Shown here: positions 46,427 to 58,965 of the stretch, piece after piece | How positions within the stretch are numbered: position 1 is the first letter of the stretch | Layout of the letters: each line of letters begins with the position of its first letter | Assembly (NCBI GenBank): GCA_035772405.1 | Contig: JAYKKM010000155.1 | Span: 186,001-250,000, forward strand | Length of the DNA stretch: 64,000 nucleotides | Direction: 5' to 3' | Source of the DNA: Chrysogorgia sp. JL179-B06 | Taxonomy: Eukaryota; Cnidaria; Anthozoa; Scleralcyonacea; Chrysogorgiidae | Position numbers and translations under genes: made by a program | Notes under the pieces: generated by a model | The model's input: only the letters and a program-made list of their open reading frames with translations | Database searches by the model: none | What the model was told of the DNA's origin: nothing

Positions 46427-47480
46427 GTTGATGACTACAAACGCGCCAAGTGTATTATCGAAAGAAGCTAAGAAAACAATTTATATTAATGCGAGACCGC
46501 CGTGCGCGCGTGGCGACAAATAAAATTGAGATTTCGTAGGAAATTCGAATACGGTCAATACGGTAAGATAAATATCGTGATGGAAATTCTAACAATATTT
46601 CTGGAAACATTTGTATAACTTCTTACAACGCTATATCTCCGGTATTTGGTTATATCAACATATGGCGCTTGCTTTTATCATAAGACGACTCCTTCCTGTA
46701 TATACAGCTTTGTTTACCTATAGCTTTTTCACTCTGCGGTCATAGTAGTCATACTTCTGCCAAAGCGCAAGTTTCCCAAATTCACATGTTTCAAAAATGT
46801 ATGTGGTCAAAGCAAATAATCGCTATGCTGTAATATTTTTAAAAACAAATTGATTACTGCTACAATAGAACTAACAGATTACAGAACTCGGCTTAGAACT
46901 TCAATTTAGTTACGATGGTATTTGAGTTATGCGATGTCGTCAACTGGTATTTATATATTGAGCTGAATGCTTGTTACATGCATCCAGTTAGCATTGATGA
47001 ATATGTGATGTAAATGTAGTAGGTTAAAGAATAATACGCAACACTACTTGTCTGGAGTTTTATTCTTTTATTTATCTTGCTATATGTAACGTATATTCAC
47101 GAATATATTTTCGTGTCAGGAGGCGGACGTTCGAACTATGCTCCTTCTTGTCATATGAGAGCGTTCTATTCTCCCTAATCGCTTGCGCTGTCAAACTTAA
47201 TTACTATAAATAGTTACGCGTTGAATGATATATCACATTGCTACATGAACTTAAATTCACAGTTTGTATAATTGAGAATTTGAAGAAACCCGAATGATCA
47301 CTTTGACACTAGAACAATTTGTGTTATGAGGTCACTTATATGATAGCAAAAGGCTATGATGACGTCTTAGTATACCATATAAACTGTTAATAGTTATTAC
47401 AACAATGAGGCCCCGATTATTTGTTATCTTCGCCGATTATTTGTTATCGTGTCGCAAATAGTACGTTCCATTGAAAGTAC
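46427..47480. repeat. Dispersed segment, also at 62150-62780 and 60610-60760
   Basis: 46427-47040 matches 62158-62750 in direct order (GCGCCAAGTGTATTATCG, AAGAAAACAATTTATATTAA, GCTGAATGCTTGTTACATGC). 47400-47480 matches 60615-60720 (CGATTATTTGTTATCGTGTC). This is part of a larger repeated unit that also includes R1. No gene recognised. Confidence 0.65.
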
Positions 47481-47559
47481 AAATGGAGTTAATAAGGAGT
47501 TTCCTTTAGCAGTATAAATGAGATTATGAAAAACTTTCACGAAAAAATACGTCGTATAA

Positions 47560-48150
47560 CAGTACCTTAGTCGGATTTCAGAGAATAGCCAAGAAAAGCC
47601 TTTCTCGGGAAGAAATCTGAGTTACGTCAATGATCACGTGAGACTGCTATTAAATTTCCTGTAGGCGAGCAAAGTGAAAGTGTAAAGACTAAGCTGCAAG
47701 TCGAGCTACAAGTTAAGCTACCAGTAAAGTTAACGAGAAGCCAAGAGGTAAGGAAAGTTTTTTATTTATTAACAGACTGAAGACCAACTAAGACCTGATT
47801 CAAATACTAATAAAAAATACTAAAAGGTTGCTTTACTATCAAAATAATGAATAGGAAGTCAAACGTTTCGAGTGAACGACCTTCTTCCTTCGTTAGAGAG
47901 TGAAACGTAAATGTAAATGTCACTTAACGTTTCACTCTCTGACGAAGGACTAACTCCTCCACAGAGACTTACAAGCCCGTGAAAGAGAATTTTCTAAGGC
48001 GGAGAGCTGTTGCACTACGTTTCTCAGTGCTTCTCCGCAATACAACAGCTCTGCGTATTAAACTAAAACGTCAGGAGAACGTCCTTTCGCGGCCTTGAAG
48101 GAGAGAGGAAAAAGGACGAATAGCCTTCGCTCAAAACGTTACACCTATTC
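47560..48150. repeat. R1 family copy
   Basis: Contains GATCACGTGAGACTGCTATT, AAGCCAAGAGGTAAGGA, the inner hairpin GTTAGAGAGTGAAACG against CGTTTCACTCTCTGACGA, and the closing CCTTCGCTCAAAACGTTAC. The tRNA-like segment is missing at this copy. Confidence 0.6.
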
Positions 48151-48388
48151 AGTATTGAAGTAGTACACCAGCATTTTAGTACTTTTAATTCGTATGTAAC
48201 ACAGCCTACGTATAAAAGCTGTAATGTATTATTTTCATGCCTTTTCCCCTGCTAATGTTCACAGGAAGTGACGTCAACGCAGGAACACGGAATACTTTGC
48301 TACTTTATTCAACAGTGAATGTTTAGGAATTGAGTGAATTTTGTCTAAACAGGCTGTTTAAAGTTCAAAACCAAACTTTCGCTGTATT

Positions 48389-48862
48389 TCATTGCTGAAT
48401 CACACCGCAAAATATCGCGTGTACCTGCGCCTGGCCATGCAAAGCCTTGAAAGTAATTATTAGTATCTTAAAAACAATCCGTGATCTCACCGGCAACCAG
48501 TGAAGATTACGTAGCACAGGGGAGATATTCTCCGATTTTCTAAATTCTGCAAGAAGTCTAGCAGCTGTATTTTGAATTCGCTGTAACTTTCTCAATTCAG
48601 TATCTGGTAAGCCATATAGGATGCTATTACAGCTGTCAAGTTTTGATGTTATGAATGCATGCACCAACTTCTCACAGTCCTTTTTACTCAAATATTTCCT
48701 GATCTTGCCAATATTTCTGATAGCCAAAGTGGCCGATTTACAAATGTTATTTACATGAGTATTTAATTTTAAATGTCTATCAACAGCAACACCGAGATCA
48801 CGTGCAACCGGAGCCGGTTGGATTATCACATCATTGACACATATTTCTGATAAGGGGAACGA
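48389..48862 (-). pseudogene. LINE (CR1/L2-type) 3-prime fragment
   Basis: Minus-strand frame with VIIQPAPVARDLGVAVD, HAFITSKLDSCNSILYGLP, KLQRIQNTAARLL and LHWLPVRSRIVFKILIIT, the conserved block after the reverse transcriptase palm. It is truncated on both sides. It is a different sequence from the LINE at 32.6-34.7 kb. Confidence 0.8.
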
Positions 48863-48899
48863 AAAAATGCGTAGGTTTCAATTTCAAAATTTTTAACAG

Positions 48900-49760
48900 A
48901 ATAGTCATTTCACGTCCTTATGACCCGTAATCGAAGAAAATCTGAGAATGATGACGTCAATGATCACGTGAGACTGCTATTAAATTTCCTGTAGGTGATG
49001 TAAAGTAAAGTTAGTAAACCATTGTTTGTTTGAAAGAGAAAGTGATAAGATCAAGGTACAAGTCGAGCTACAAGTTAAGCTACGAGTGAAGTTAACGAGA
49101 AGCCAAGAGGTAAGGAGAGTTTTTTATTCATTAACTGACTGAAGTCCAACTAAGACCTGATTTAAATACCAATCAAAAATTCTAAAAGGTTGCTGCACTG
49201 TCAAATTAATGAATAGGAAGTCTAACTTTTCAAGTGAACGACCTTCTTTCTTCGTTAGAGAGTGAAACGCATTATGTCACTTTACGTTTCACTCTCTGAT
49301 GAACGACTCTCCTCAGCAGAGACTTCCAAGTCCGCGAAAGAGAGTTTTTCAAGAGGGAGAGCTGTTGTATTACGTTCCTCAGCGCAGAGAGGAGAGAGGT
49401 CGAAGAGAAGAAGAGAGGAGAAAGGACGAAGAGAAGAAGAGAGGAGAAAATGCGAAGAGAAGAAGAGAGGAGAGAGGACGAAGAGAAGGAGAGAGGAGAA
49501 AGGACGAAGAGAAGAAGAGAGGAGAAAGGACGAAGAGAAGAAGAGAGGAGAAAGGACGAAGAGAAGAAGAGAGGAGAAAGGACGAAGAGCCTTCGCTCAA
49601 AACGTTACACCTCCTATTCAGTATTTCAGCAGCACAGCAGTTTGTTTATTATTTTGAGTTAAAATTATGTGAAACGTAATCTTTGCTACACTGTAGCTCG
49701 TCTTCATTGAAACCATTTCTGAGTACTAACCACCAGGCAGATGATCTAGCTATTTATTGA
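48900..49760. repeat. R1 family copy with internal GA-rich expansion
   Basis: The same modules as the other R1 copies, with a 26-bp GA minisatellite inserted before the closing arm (49386-49590) and a degraded tRNA-like end (about 49720-49760). Confidence 0.6.
49386..49590. repeat. 26-bp GA-rich minisatellite, about eight units
   Basis: Units of AGAGAGGAGAAAGGACGAAG plus AGAAGA. Other R1 copies have only one such unit, so this array expanded within this copy. The unit is 26 bp and nearly all purine on one strand, so all three plus-strand frames stay open with Arg/Glu/Lys repeats. These frames are not genes. Confidence 0.9.
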
Positions 49761-50603
49761 GGTAGCTGTAGGTTACGATAATTACTATTGTCCATTGACT
49801 AGTTGCATACGTAATCCTTGAGTTTCCTTGTCTCGAGTCTCGATATATTTGCAACCAGCTAGTCTTTAACATGTTTAAAATGATGGTGGAGATTTAGTTT
49901 TACAATAATGATTTTATGATACGGTTACGGAGTGATATTGGCTCGTGAGTTTCGCAAAAAATGTAGAGCGATGGGCGAAGCGAAAGAAACTGTCCAGGTC
50001 GCGTTCATAATTTCTTGACCTAACCGGGGTATTGGTCATCAGACTAATTTCGTAATTATACGAGAACTGTGACTGGAAAGATTCGATACCGAAAATGAGT
50101 TAACGGATGATCAACTTGGGGTGAAGTGCGGAAGCTGCACTCACAAAGTGTCTTTGTTAAAAGAATCCTTAAACTGATGCTGAACTTGCAAACAAATTAA
50201 ATGAAGAGAAAACTGCGATTACCAAAATAATGATGACCATCAAGGACGTGCAACAAGCGATCGTAAAGAATTTTTTTTGCACATCTGGAGAAACTGAAGA
50301 AGACATTCCAGCCGATAAGGCTCATGAGTTTCCAGATGATACGAAGTTTCCCTATATTTAGGAGATTGTTCAAAATACAATACAATAATCTTTATTTAAC
50401 GTGAACAAATACACTTAGCTACACTGAGTTCATTTCCAGATCTTGCCACAATAGAAATAATATAAAAAATTAAAATAATCCTATTATATAATATGTACAG
50501 AAATCGTAATCCTAATATAAATTCTATATACTAAAATTATAACTATATAAGAAGAAATGATATCAATGTCGATGTCAATGTCAACAATGTACTTAGCTCT
50601 TTG
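49761..50603. other. Repeat-derived sequence, no gene recognised
   Basis: 49930-50090 matches 44650-44815 (GTAGAGCGATGGGCGAAGCG, AACTTCTTGACCTAACCGG-type sequence) and 50320-50365 matches 62080-62145. The rest is AT-rich. Confidence 0.5.
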
Positions 50604-53600
50604 CAGGGTGGAAAGTTCGTAGTCTGCGCCGAAGATCTTCGGCGTGGCGTATTCATAAATCAGGCTTGTATTGGCGCAGAATGTGTGCAATTGAACTCGC
50701 GTGGCGCACTGGCGCAGCGTCAGCTGCGCCACTCGCGTGGCGCAGAGTAGTTTGTGTGAACAAATATTTCATGCTATTTACGCATAATTTACTTTTTAAT
50801 TATTTTAAAAAGTCAAGCATCTTCACTTTTCAAGAATAAATCATCGAAAAATGTTCGTCTTTATAGTTTATATCGAATTTTTCGACGACTTTTTAATGTC
50901 CTTAATAATTTGTCTTACTCCAAGTAATGGCAATCGTCAACAGTACGCATACCCCAATAAACGAAGGCGTCATCTACGTGTCTCTCCACGTGGACCACGT
51001 GGAAATTGTCTGTTGTCTGTGTTCATTGATGCAAGCAATGAGGTAAGCTTTTCATTTCATTTGAATTATTCATGTGCTTTGAGCAGTGCTTTTTTAATTA
51101 ATGTAAAGTAATATGGGCGGCCATGGCCATATGATATGGCTATGTCTTATTCTCTTAATTAATGCCTATGGCCGTATTGGCCGGTGGGTCGCCGACTCGC
51201 CGGTCGGTGGATTTCTGCGGCGGTGGCCCTATATTACATTATATATCTTAAAAATGGCTTAACATTTGTCAATTGTGTTTGGCAAAACTACAAACATGAG
51301 TATGAGGAACTCAGTAACATGGGAATATATTATCATCTATATATTTGGATGTACATGTATTTATGTATTGACATCGCTTTATATAAGCGTTATATCTGGT
51401 TTGACAGGTTTGTTAGTTGTTAGTTGTTACTTGTTGCAGCTTTGTTTTGCTTCAAATGTCACAATCACTCAATCAGAATATCAGATTGATTCAGCAATCA
51501 GCTAAAATTAAATCAGCTTCTATTTTTTATGTTATTGAAATTTGAAATGTGTTTATCACTTTTGCACTTTATCTTCATTATATAAAATGCTTTGTTATTT
51601 TAAATTAAAGATATGAATGCTGATTCAGGGGAAGATTCGGACAGCCAGAGGCCTCTAGCACTAGCAGGTATCACTATCATATTAATACATACATGTATAT
51701 ATTGTATATCAGTTATGATGAGCATCATTGTTATTCAATGACGTATGACTTAATGACTATAATTATATGCCTATTTAAATTATTTCCAAAAAAATGTTTT
51801 GCAGAAAGTAAATTATTATTATTTATATTTGGATGAATATAATTATATATTTAATTGTAGATTCTTCATCATAATGTTATGTATGCAAACGACCGATACC
51901 AACAACTAGTGCACACAAGTGCCTAAAATGTAAAAATGCAGTTCATTCGATTTGTGGTAAAAATGCTGATGGGGATGAAGGATATGGTGTACCTGTTGTT
52001 TGCAATGTGTGTTTAAAAAGGCAGGAGAGTAATGGTAAGTTGTTGATAAGTAGTTAGACTATATTTACTTGACTTACTCAATACTCATCCGGTTGTCATC
52101 TTATTGATATACATCCACCTACATACTTTAGTAGTTGTAGCCCCACTTTGAACTGGGGTGTTGGTATAATTATAACAAATTATAATATTGTATATTTTAG
52201 AACCTGAAAGTGATTCTGGACCAAGTTCTATAATAACTGGAGTAAAACACAAACTCCAAAAAGGTAAGATTTTGCAATCTTTGTTAGGGAGCTGTCATTA
52301 ATTCAACCTGGGAGGCAGGGAGAAGTAAAAGTGGTTGGTAATAAAACTATCCACAAAACATTAACAAGAATTTTCAGGTTTCCTTCTGTCCCACCCCCAG
52401 GTGAATTTTATGGCAGCTCCCTTATCTGTATCTGTATGTATATTTAGACTCAGAATTATATGACATATACCTATTGTTACTGTGTTGTAAAACAATTTTT
52501 TTTCTATATATAGATATCTGCACTATTACTATGGGCAAACAGAAATGGTGGTTACAGCCAGCCTCAAAAAAAGCCAAATCTTCCACTGATACTACCACTG
52601 ATACATCCAAGAAAACATGGGGTATCTGTCTGAAATGCTTTAGGTACAGTATTCTTTGTGGACACTACAGTAGTCTAAATTTAATCCAATAATTATAGTA
52701 ATATGTATGTATGTAAGATACGGTAGTAATACTATTGATAATTGGATGGTAAGTATAATATTGATGGAAAGAACAAAATAAAAAAGCACTTAATGTTAAT
52801 TCCTTGTTTGCTCTTTTTTAGAGCTGGGAAAAACCCAAGTGAGTTCAAGTTATGTCGCATAAACAAGACCACGTTACAAAGACATGCCAATAGGCGACAT
52901 AATGACAACCTAGCAGAAGTTGATGTTCGACCCTACAACGAGGGAAGTGAAACAGTCAGACAGGCAAGAGAGAGATGTGAAAAGGGCAATAAAGGTGTGG
53001 AAACTGTTGTACGCCCTTCGGTAGATCCAACATCCAGCATCTCTATTGACGAAGAACTATTTCCAAATGAATTCGGGGAGAAATCTATTGAAATTGCTAA
53101 AACTGTTGACTCTCCTGTTCCAGCAAAAAAGCAAGTAGAAAAGGTGCAAACCACACTTTCCTTTAAAGATCAAGCTGGTACTGAACAACCAGTTGGCGAT
53201 TTACATTCCAAGATCGACACACTCATCAATGAATTTAAAGAATTGAAGGTGCAAGTCAAGTCGAAGTTGTTGAAGGAAAATAAACCCGGTCCAAACCCAC
53301 TCATGGCAGTTGATGGGAAGTCTCTCGAAGAAACTGCAGAGCTCCTACTTTGTTGGCCAGAGGTAAAAAACATCCTTGACTTGGTTGGAGTTTGCAAACA
53401 CATGCAATTCTTTTGTGGAGATGCAGAAAAGGGAGAGCTATCGGTGCTACGATGCGAGACGTGCTACCAATACCTTAAGAAGTTCAAAGGAAGTTCATCG
53501 TTGGCATCAACCCCAATAACCATTGCAAGGAAAGGACTTGGCGGGTAAAGTGTTCTTCACATGTAAATTGTATTTGGATATTATTCGTAAACTTTTCCAT

Positions 53601-56600
53601 AGTTTTTTTGACAGTTTGACTTTTTTGGTACTGGTCTTATATATTCTTCGGAGAAGGCAAGCTTACTGCTTCAAGGTGGAAATCAGGAATTCTACAAGCT
53701 AAAGAATACCGTGAAGCAGCATGTTACTTTAGCTGGTGGTCAGGTGCATTTTGAAGCATTACAGGTAAGCTTTTTGTAACCATGTCCTTTTAAAGTCCCA
53801 AAGAAACGAAACTTATTACTCTACGAGCAGATACAAATTTATGCAATAATTATTTACGGGATTTCCTTTTATGTAGTATCAAAGAGAGTGCAACAGAAGA
53901 GAAGAACTTGGCCTATCAGTTATGAAAAATCTTGTCAGCATCGCCTTGACGGTCGTAAAAACAAAATCCGCCGCCTTGCATTACGAGACATTAGTTGCAT
54001 CTCATGCATTCACTGGTTCGGATGTCGGAGAATTCGGCCATGGCCGGAAACAGTTTTCTGAAATTTTACGTGCAGCCGAAGTATGGTGCGACAAGCAAGT
54101 TGCAACATTTTTGTCTACACCCTTGCCTTCCACAAAGCTTCCTCCCCACTACTATGCCACTGCCGACAAATCTACACCCAGCAGAATATCCAATCAAGCA
54201 GTGATGGTGTGCCCGATGGTTGAAGGTCGTCGGAAGGCAATTGCAGTAAGTGCTCCAGAAGTGTACAAAACCACGGAAACGAACGTCGATGGCGATGTGA
54301 GTGGAGCAAATGCGCCTGAGCTAGCGGAAACCGTCTTCCAGGAGATAAAAGATGCGTATCCCACAATCGAAGAATCGACCACTAAAGGAGCGTGGATGGG
54401 AACTGTGTGTGATGGGGCTTATGCAACTGCTTCAGAGTTCGAGACAACACTTGCAACTCTTTTGGATCAGGAAAAATATGATTCATCTTTTTTTTCTGTG
54501 TTGTGGGACCCGCCACATTTTATTGATCTCGCATTCAGTGATGTTTTCAAAGGTAAACGTGGAAGCTCAGAAGCATTTGTGAGTCGTTTGGTTCAACGGT
54601 CTTGTGTTGTGCACCGAATTTTCCAACGTAGTAAGATGCTGACGCATGCTATGGCAATGGAGGAGACGGAAGACGAGTTTGTGTTAAAGTTGACCAGCAG
54701 AGCTTGTAGCACAAGGTTTACAACGTCACAGTACATGGAATTCCTAAAGTTGCTGGACAGCCTGCCGTTGTATATCGCCACTTTTAGAGAATTCCAGTTT
54801 TCCGCGATCAAAGAATATCAGATTGCTGGGGATGACTTTCTGCTCGATTTGTGTGGTATTTGTGACATTATGAAACCGCTGATGAATCTTTTTGTCACGC
54901 TGCAAGGTCTCAGTATTCCATGCTGGAAAGTAGTGAGTTGGTGGCCGAGTCTGAAAGCACACATGGAAAGTATGGAGGAAAATGTTTCTATTGAAGCCCA
55001 AACATCTTCGTTCCCACTGCTGAAAAAGCACTCAAGCGACATACTTTCGAGGAAATTCAAAGGGACGGAGCTTGTCGAAGGATGGTCAATCAAGTCATCA
55101 ACATCCAGCGTTGCTGAAGAAGGTGACGTCGTTACTGTTGACAAATGGGTAGCCAGGGAGAAAAAAGATGTCCAAGCTGATCTACAGATCTTTATGGCTG
55201 ATCTTATTTCATCCTTTGACAATCGGATCAAAAACGGTTCGAAGGAGTTAATGTCCATCTTGACATGCTTAGATCTCGATAGCATCTTCGGTTTCCTTTG
55301 TGGTCAACGCTTGAGAAACGGAAAGATCAACCTTTCTGGCGGAGAAGGATCCCTTGATGGGTATGGCAAAGCTCATTTTGATAGGTTCTTTGCGTTTGTA
55401 TGTTCCTTGGATCACGTTCAGAAGCTCTGTCGGGATTACGAAGGCGAGGATTTGCTGTTTGATCCTGCGTTTTCCCACATAGTCTTCCACAAGATAAAAC
55501 AGGCTCTGAAGTCGTGGTTGTGGAAGAATGCCGGAAACTATGCGGTTAAATGGTTTTCTCTACCATCAATTGCACCAAAGGCTTATGGTCCTCTTGTGGT
55601 ACTTTCCGTCCATGACAAGTCCATTCAAAGTGAGGATGCAGAAGCGAAGCCATACTGTCAGGGCAATCTATACTCCCTCACGTTTGAGTCTGTAGAGAAA
55701 CCGATCCTAGCTGAACTGGATGAAGCAGCAGTTTATCAGAGCATCTACTGCGAGGAAGATATCTTTGACGGCATTGGAATCGAAGGATGTGTCTCTATCG
55801 ATATTGCTTTGGCGAAAGGAGGCACTGAAGCTGTTGTCGAATCATTTTACAGCGTTATGAATTCACAACAATCAACTGGAGGACAGTCAAATGAAACCCT
55901 GGCCTTGAGGTAGGTGTCTCTGGCCTCTGGGGTACAAGAACATTCTTCCATAGTAGCGATACAGCAACCATATGCGACTGTTTACCAATGTTCACAATTG
56001 ATAGTTTGGTAGTAATTGTGTGTATTTTCGTTTTTTTAGAACGAAACTTGACTGGTGCATGCCCCCAATACTGAAAGGAACACGTGCTTGTAAGGAAATC
56101 GCGCAGATCTATCTTCATGGTGACAAAGATGCACTCCTGCCCAAGCATGCATTGCCGATCTTAGGAGATCGTGCGAATTATGCAAAAGAAGGAAAAGTAC
56201 TTCAACGCCAACGCACACAGGACGTTGCCTTGCCATTCCTATTGTAAATTTGTAAATAGTGTTAACCTGGGAAACACCAGTCTCGTACCCAAGCCGGCAG
56301 GCCCGCGATCCTCTTTTAGGCCTCAGTACCTGTATATATAGTTCATTTTAAATAACATTAACGTGGATCTTATTCTTAATCGCTCCTACAACTAGTTATG
56401 TCTCTTATTTATGAATTTTTACGTTAATAGTACATAGTACCGACTACGGACTACCGAATTATATTATATATTTGTTTTTTGCTGTCGTTATCAGCAAACA
56501 GCATGTTGCATGTATGTATTGTGTATTGTGTAATCATTTTGGTGAACAAAATTCGTAACGCCCCCCGCTGGCGCTGGCCCGCATACGGCTGGAGAGTGGA

Positions 56601-56709
56601 GCAGGAGGAATAAGGAAAAAAATCCGTAATGTTACCGCTGAATCCGCTGATGCACGATTCCGATTCTGGCGTGAATCTTCGGCGCACGTAAAACGAACTT
56701 TCCACCCTG
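50604..56709 (+). mobile_element. hAT-like DNA transposon with its transposase gene
   Basis: The left end CAGGGTGGAAAGTTCG is matched by the inverse at 56694-56709. Imperfect inverted homology continues to GCGCCGAAGAT (about 33 bp). TGGCGCA repeats crowd the left subterminal region (50640-50745). The 6.1-kb body holds one multi-exon plus-strand gene. CAGGG ends suggest hAT, but flanks GCTCTTTG and GCAACCTC do not match, so no target duplication can be claimed. Confidence 0.65.
51613..56247 (+). CDS. hAT-like transposase, eight exons, two apparent lesions
   Basis: Exons: 51613-51667, 51861-52034, 52201-52263, 52514-52643, 52822-53544, 53615-53764, 53877-55909 and 56040-56247. All but one junction agree in phase. 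Exon 2 encodes a Cys/His finger (CYVCKRP, HKCLKCKNAVHSIC, CNVCLKR) but has an in-frame TAA at 51872-51874. Exon 5 ends in phase 2 while exon 6 is open only as phase 0 (FDFFGTGLIYSSEKASLL), so a base is lost or a site misread. Exons 4-5 hold a second finger (CLKCF, LQRHANRRH) and a coiled stretch. Exon 7 is the transposase-like core (YYATADKSTPSR, GTVCDGAYAT, WDPPHFIDLAFSDV); the C-terminus has VESFYSVM and TKLDWCMPP. About 1,180 residues. The terminal repeats favour a transposon over a domesticated gene. Superfamily from resemblance only. Confidence 0.65.
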
Positions 56710-56939
56710 GCAACCTCACTGTGTCCAGAAGGGCGTTCCATATAATTTGGCTGCTTGATACCGCCAATACTTGAGCCCCGACGTGGTGGTATTAACTTTC
56801 GAGAGTTTCAAAATATATTTCTCACTGCTGCTTTGTCTGTATTATTTATCAACTTAATATAAAGATTTCAAACGATTTTCGTAACTCTTTAATGTCTCAG
56901 AGTAGTTATCTGCAGTTTTTAAATAGTTCCTCATACGGA

Positions 56940-57790
56940 GTAGGGGTCAATCCCTCTGCTATCTCTCATGGAATTTCAGCGGTTATAAACTTAGATGCTA
57001 TATCAATAAGTGCCTGTAAAACGTTTTGACGGGAGCCTCGCGTTGTCGTCCAAAACTTGATTATAAAGTTTTTCCCAACATCAATAGACATTATCAGTCT
57101 CGTCAAATACATTCTGCTTAGATCGTCAAGAAAAGTTTCTTGGTCGAAGCTTTTCAACGAGCGTTTCACGTTAACTTCGAATTTAGGTCGCATAAGTTTG
57201 GTATTTAACACAATGTAAACGAAACAGTGATCATTAAGCAGAGTCTTTCATAAAAGCTGGAATATTATAGTCAATATATAACATCAAGGCAAGACCATCG
57301 GTTTTCCGATACCCGATAGTTAGTATGTTTATAAGAAAGTCTACATCATATAAATATCGCATATATATGTCCAGTATTTCCCCTGTTTGTTATTACATAG
57401 AGGGTGCAATATATCCTAATTCAGATCACCAATATAGAAATAATGTTCTCGCATAATAAAAAGCTTCGTCTAATATCCTTAACAGTTCGCTATAGTAAAA
57501 GTGCTATTGTCTATACCGACGGTGGTTTCACAGCAAACCCGTCGCTGAGCAATACGCAATTCAAGAAGATTCTCCATTGATTTGCATGCAACTTTCCTTT
57601 GTTGTGTAACAATGTTCTCATTGACTAAACAGCATATACCTACACGTCCGCCTTTCTTCCTGTCTCGACAAATTAGTTTGAAGCCTTCGACATGGAATTG
57701 AGAATTTGGAAAAGTTTGATAAAAATTACGGTTTCCTGTCTAAATTCCTTAATCTCCACAAATCTATTCGGCAAGCTATTGATGTTTAAG
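56940..57790 (-). pseudogene. LINE endonuclease-region fragment
   Basis: Minus strand from about 57720: FPNSQFHVEGFKLICRDRKK, then GGRVGICCLVNENIV, typical of the apurinic-type endonuclease of CR1/L2-like LINEs. A degenerate GDLN-like motif lies near 57430. A later segment (57211-56966) reads VKRSLKSFDQETFLDDLSR, typical of the connector before the reverse transcriptase. Stops interrupt the frame and no reverse transcriptase follows. Confidence 0.65.
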
Positions 57791-58003
57791 TTTTCCGTAA
57801 TACGTTTCTTACAATTATTATTCACCAATGTTGTATGTCATCCGCTAAGAAAGCTGGCATGATCAGCAACTTCGGAAACTGCATTGGAGGACGAGTCCAT
57901 GAAGTTGAAGGACGTCGAGTCATGCACTAGTCGCTTACATATTGTATATATACTTAGATAAAACACATGTAGTGTAGGTGCGGTCGATGTTCGGATACTC
58001 TAA

Positions 58004-58529
58004 GGGGCCGATATGAGAGTTTTCAGCCTGTTTGTAACTTTAACCGGGCTGAAATTTGCATTGATTATATGGTGATTTTCAACCCGGGCTGAAATCCATA
58101 TTTTTCGCGGTAAATCTTTTCAAAATGGCGCCACGCAACATGAAGAAAATGGCTCTTTTCGTATTTTCGCAGTTCAGTGTGCTTCTTGCTCTTCTTTTTC
58201 AAATGAATGGCATAGTGATTGAGTACAAGCTGTTGGAAGCCAAAAGGAACTTGATTTTGGCAGCATACCTATCTTCAAAGAGAACAAAGATTGGTAGAAA
58301 TAGAAGATATTTATGCTCCAATAATTTCAGCCCGGTTTAAAATTATGATTTGCGATTATATGGAATTTTTCAGCCCGTTTTGTGGAGCTGAAAATCCTAT
58401 ACCGGTTGGAAAACTATCATGTAATCGCAAATTTGTTTTAACATGACTTTGACCACGACGCCGCGCTGACTTTTCAGCCCGGCTAAAGTTACAAACGGGC
58501 TGAAAACTTTCATATAATCGGCCCCTATA
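58004..58529. mobile_element. Harbinger-like MITE (GGGGCCGAT ends)
   Basis: The inverted ends AGGGGCCGATATGAGAGTTT and AAACTTTCATATAATCGGCC are matched over about 50 bp, including TTTTCAGCC and GTTTGTAACTTTA blocks. Flanks TAA and TAT could be a mutated 3-bp TWA duplication, which with GGGGC ends suggests PIF/Harbinger. Several GGCTGAAA motifs repeat inside. Confidence 0.6.
58125..58340 (+). CDS. Short open frame inside the Harbinger-like MITE
   Basis: 71 codons from ATG 58125, with one hydrophobic stretch (LFVFSQFSVLLALLF) and a basic SSKRTKIGRNRRY segment. The basic segment recalls the N-terminal arginine-rich part of Harbinger nucleases, so it may be the first piece of a deleted transposase. 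This is weak, and it could equally be a chance frame. Confidence 0.25.
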   Translation: MAPRNMKKMALFVFSQFSVLLALLFQMNGIVIEYKLLEAKRNLILAAYLSSKRTKIGRNRRYLCSNNFSPV

Positions 58530-58739
58530 GGTAGTACTTGAAGATACAGCTAGACAGCTTGTATGAAACCAAGTGTTACATTCAGCGCACAAATAATGGA
58601 GTCTTAGTTTGTCTGACATTCTTACAGCACTCTCCGCAAGGAGACTTAAGATTAGGCTTTCTGTAGGGAGCAAGGGTTTGAGGAAACATTACTGCATGCA
58701 GGCTAAGATATTCCTGAAAAAATATTGAATTTATTTATA

Positions 58740-58965
58740 TAACACGAATTTATTTTGGAGCGGAGCCCTTTCGCCAGAGAGTGAAATGTGAAGGTACTAA
58801 CACCGCTGGAAGTACATAAAACTTTGCCAGTGAACAATCATTTTGCTCCGTGCCTTCCTCCTCTCTGAAACACGAATTTATTTTCGAGCGAAGCCCCTTC
58901 GTCAGAGAGTGAAATGTGAAGGACCTTCACTCAATACGTCGTTAGACCTCCTACACATTATTTCA
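58740..58965. repeat. R1-related hairpin fragments (two adjacent)
   Basis: Two similar segments read TTATTTTGGAGCGGAGCCCT and TTATTTTCGAGCGAAGCCCC, each followed by CAGAGAGTGAAATGTGAAGG. They share the R1 arm motifs but lack the rest. Confidence 0.6.

Noticed and set aside
49262..49679. Arg/Glu/Lys-rich proteins in three frames
   Set aside because: They are produced by the 26-bp purine minisatellite; three equally open frames show there is no coding constraint.
50851..51111. Extra first exon of the hAT-like transposase
   Set aside because: There is a good GTAAGC donor at 51042, but its open frame does not join to 51611 in phase. It may be a 5-prime UTR exon only.
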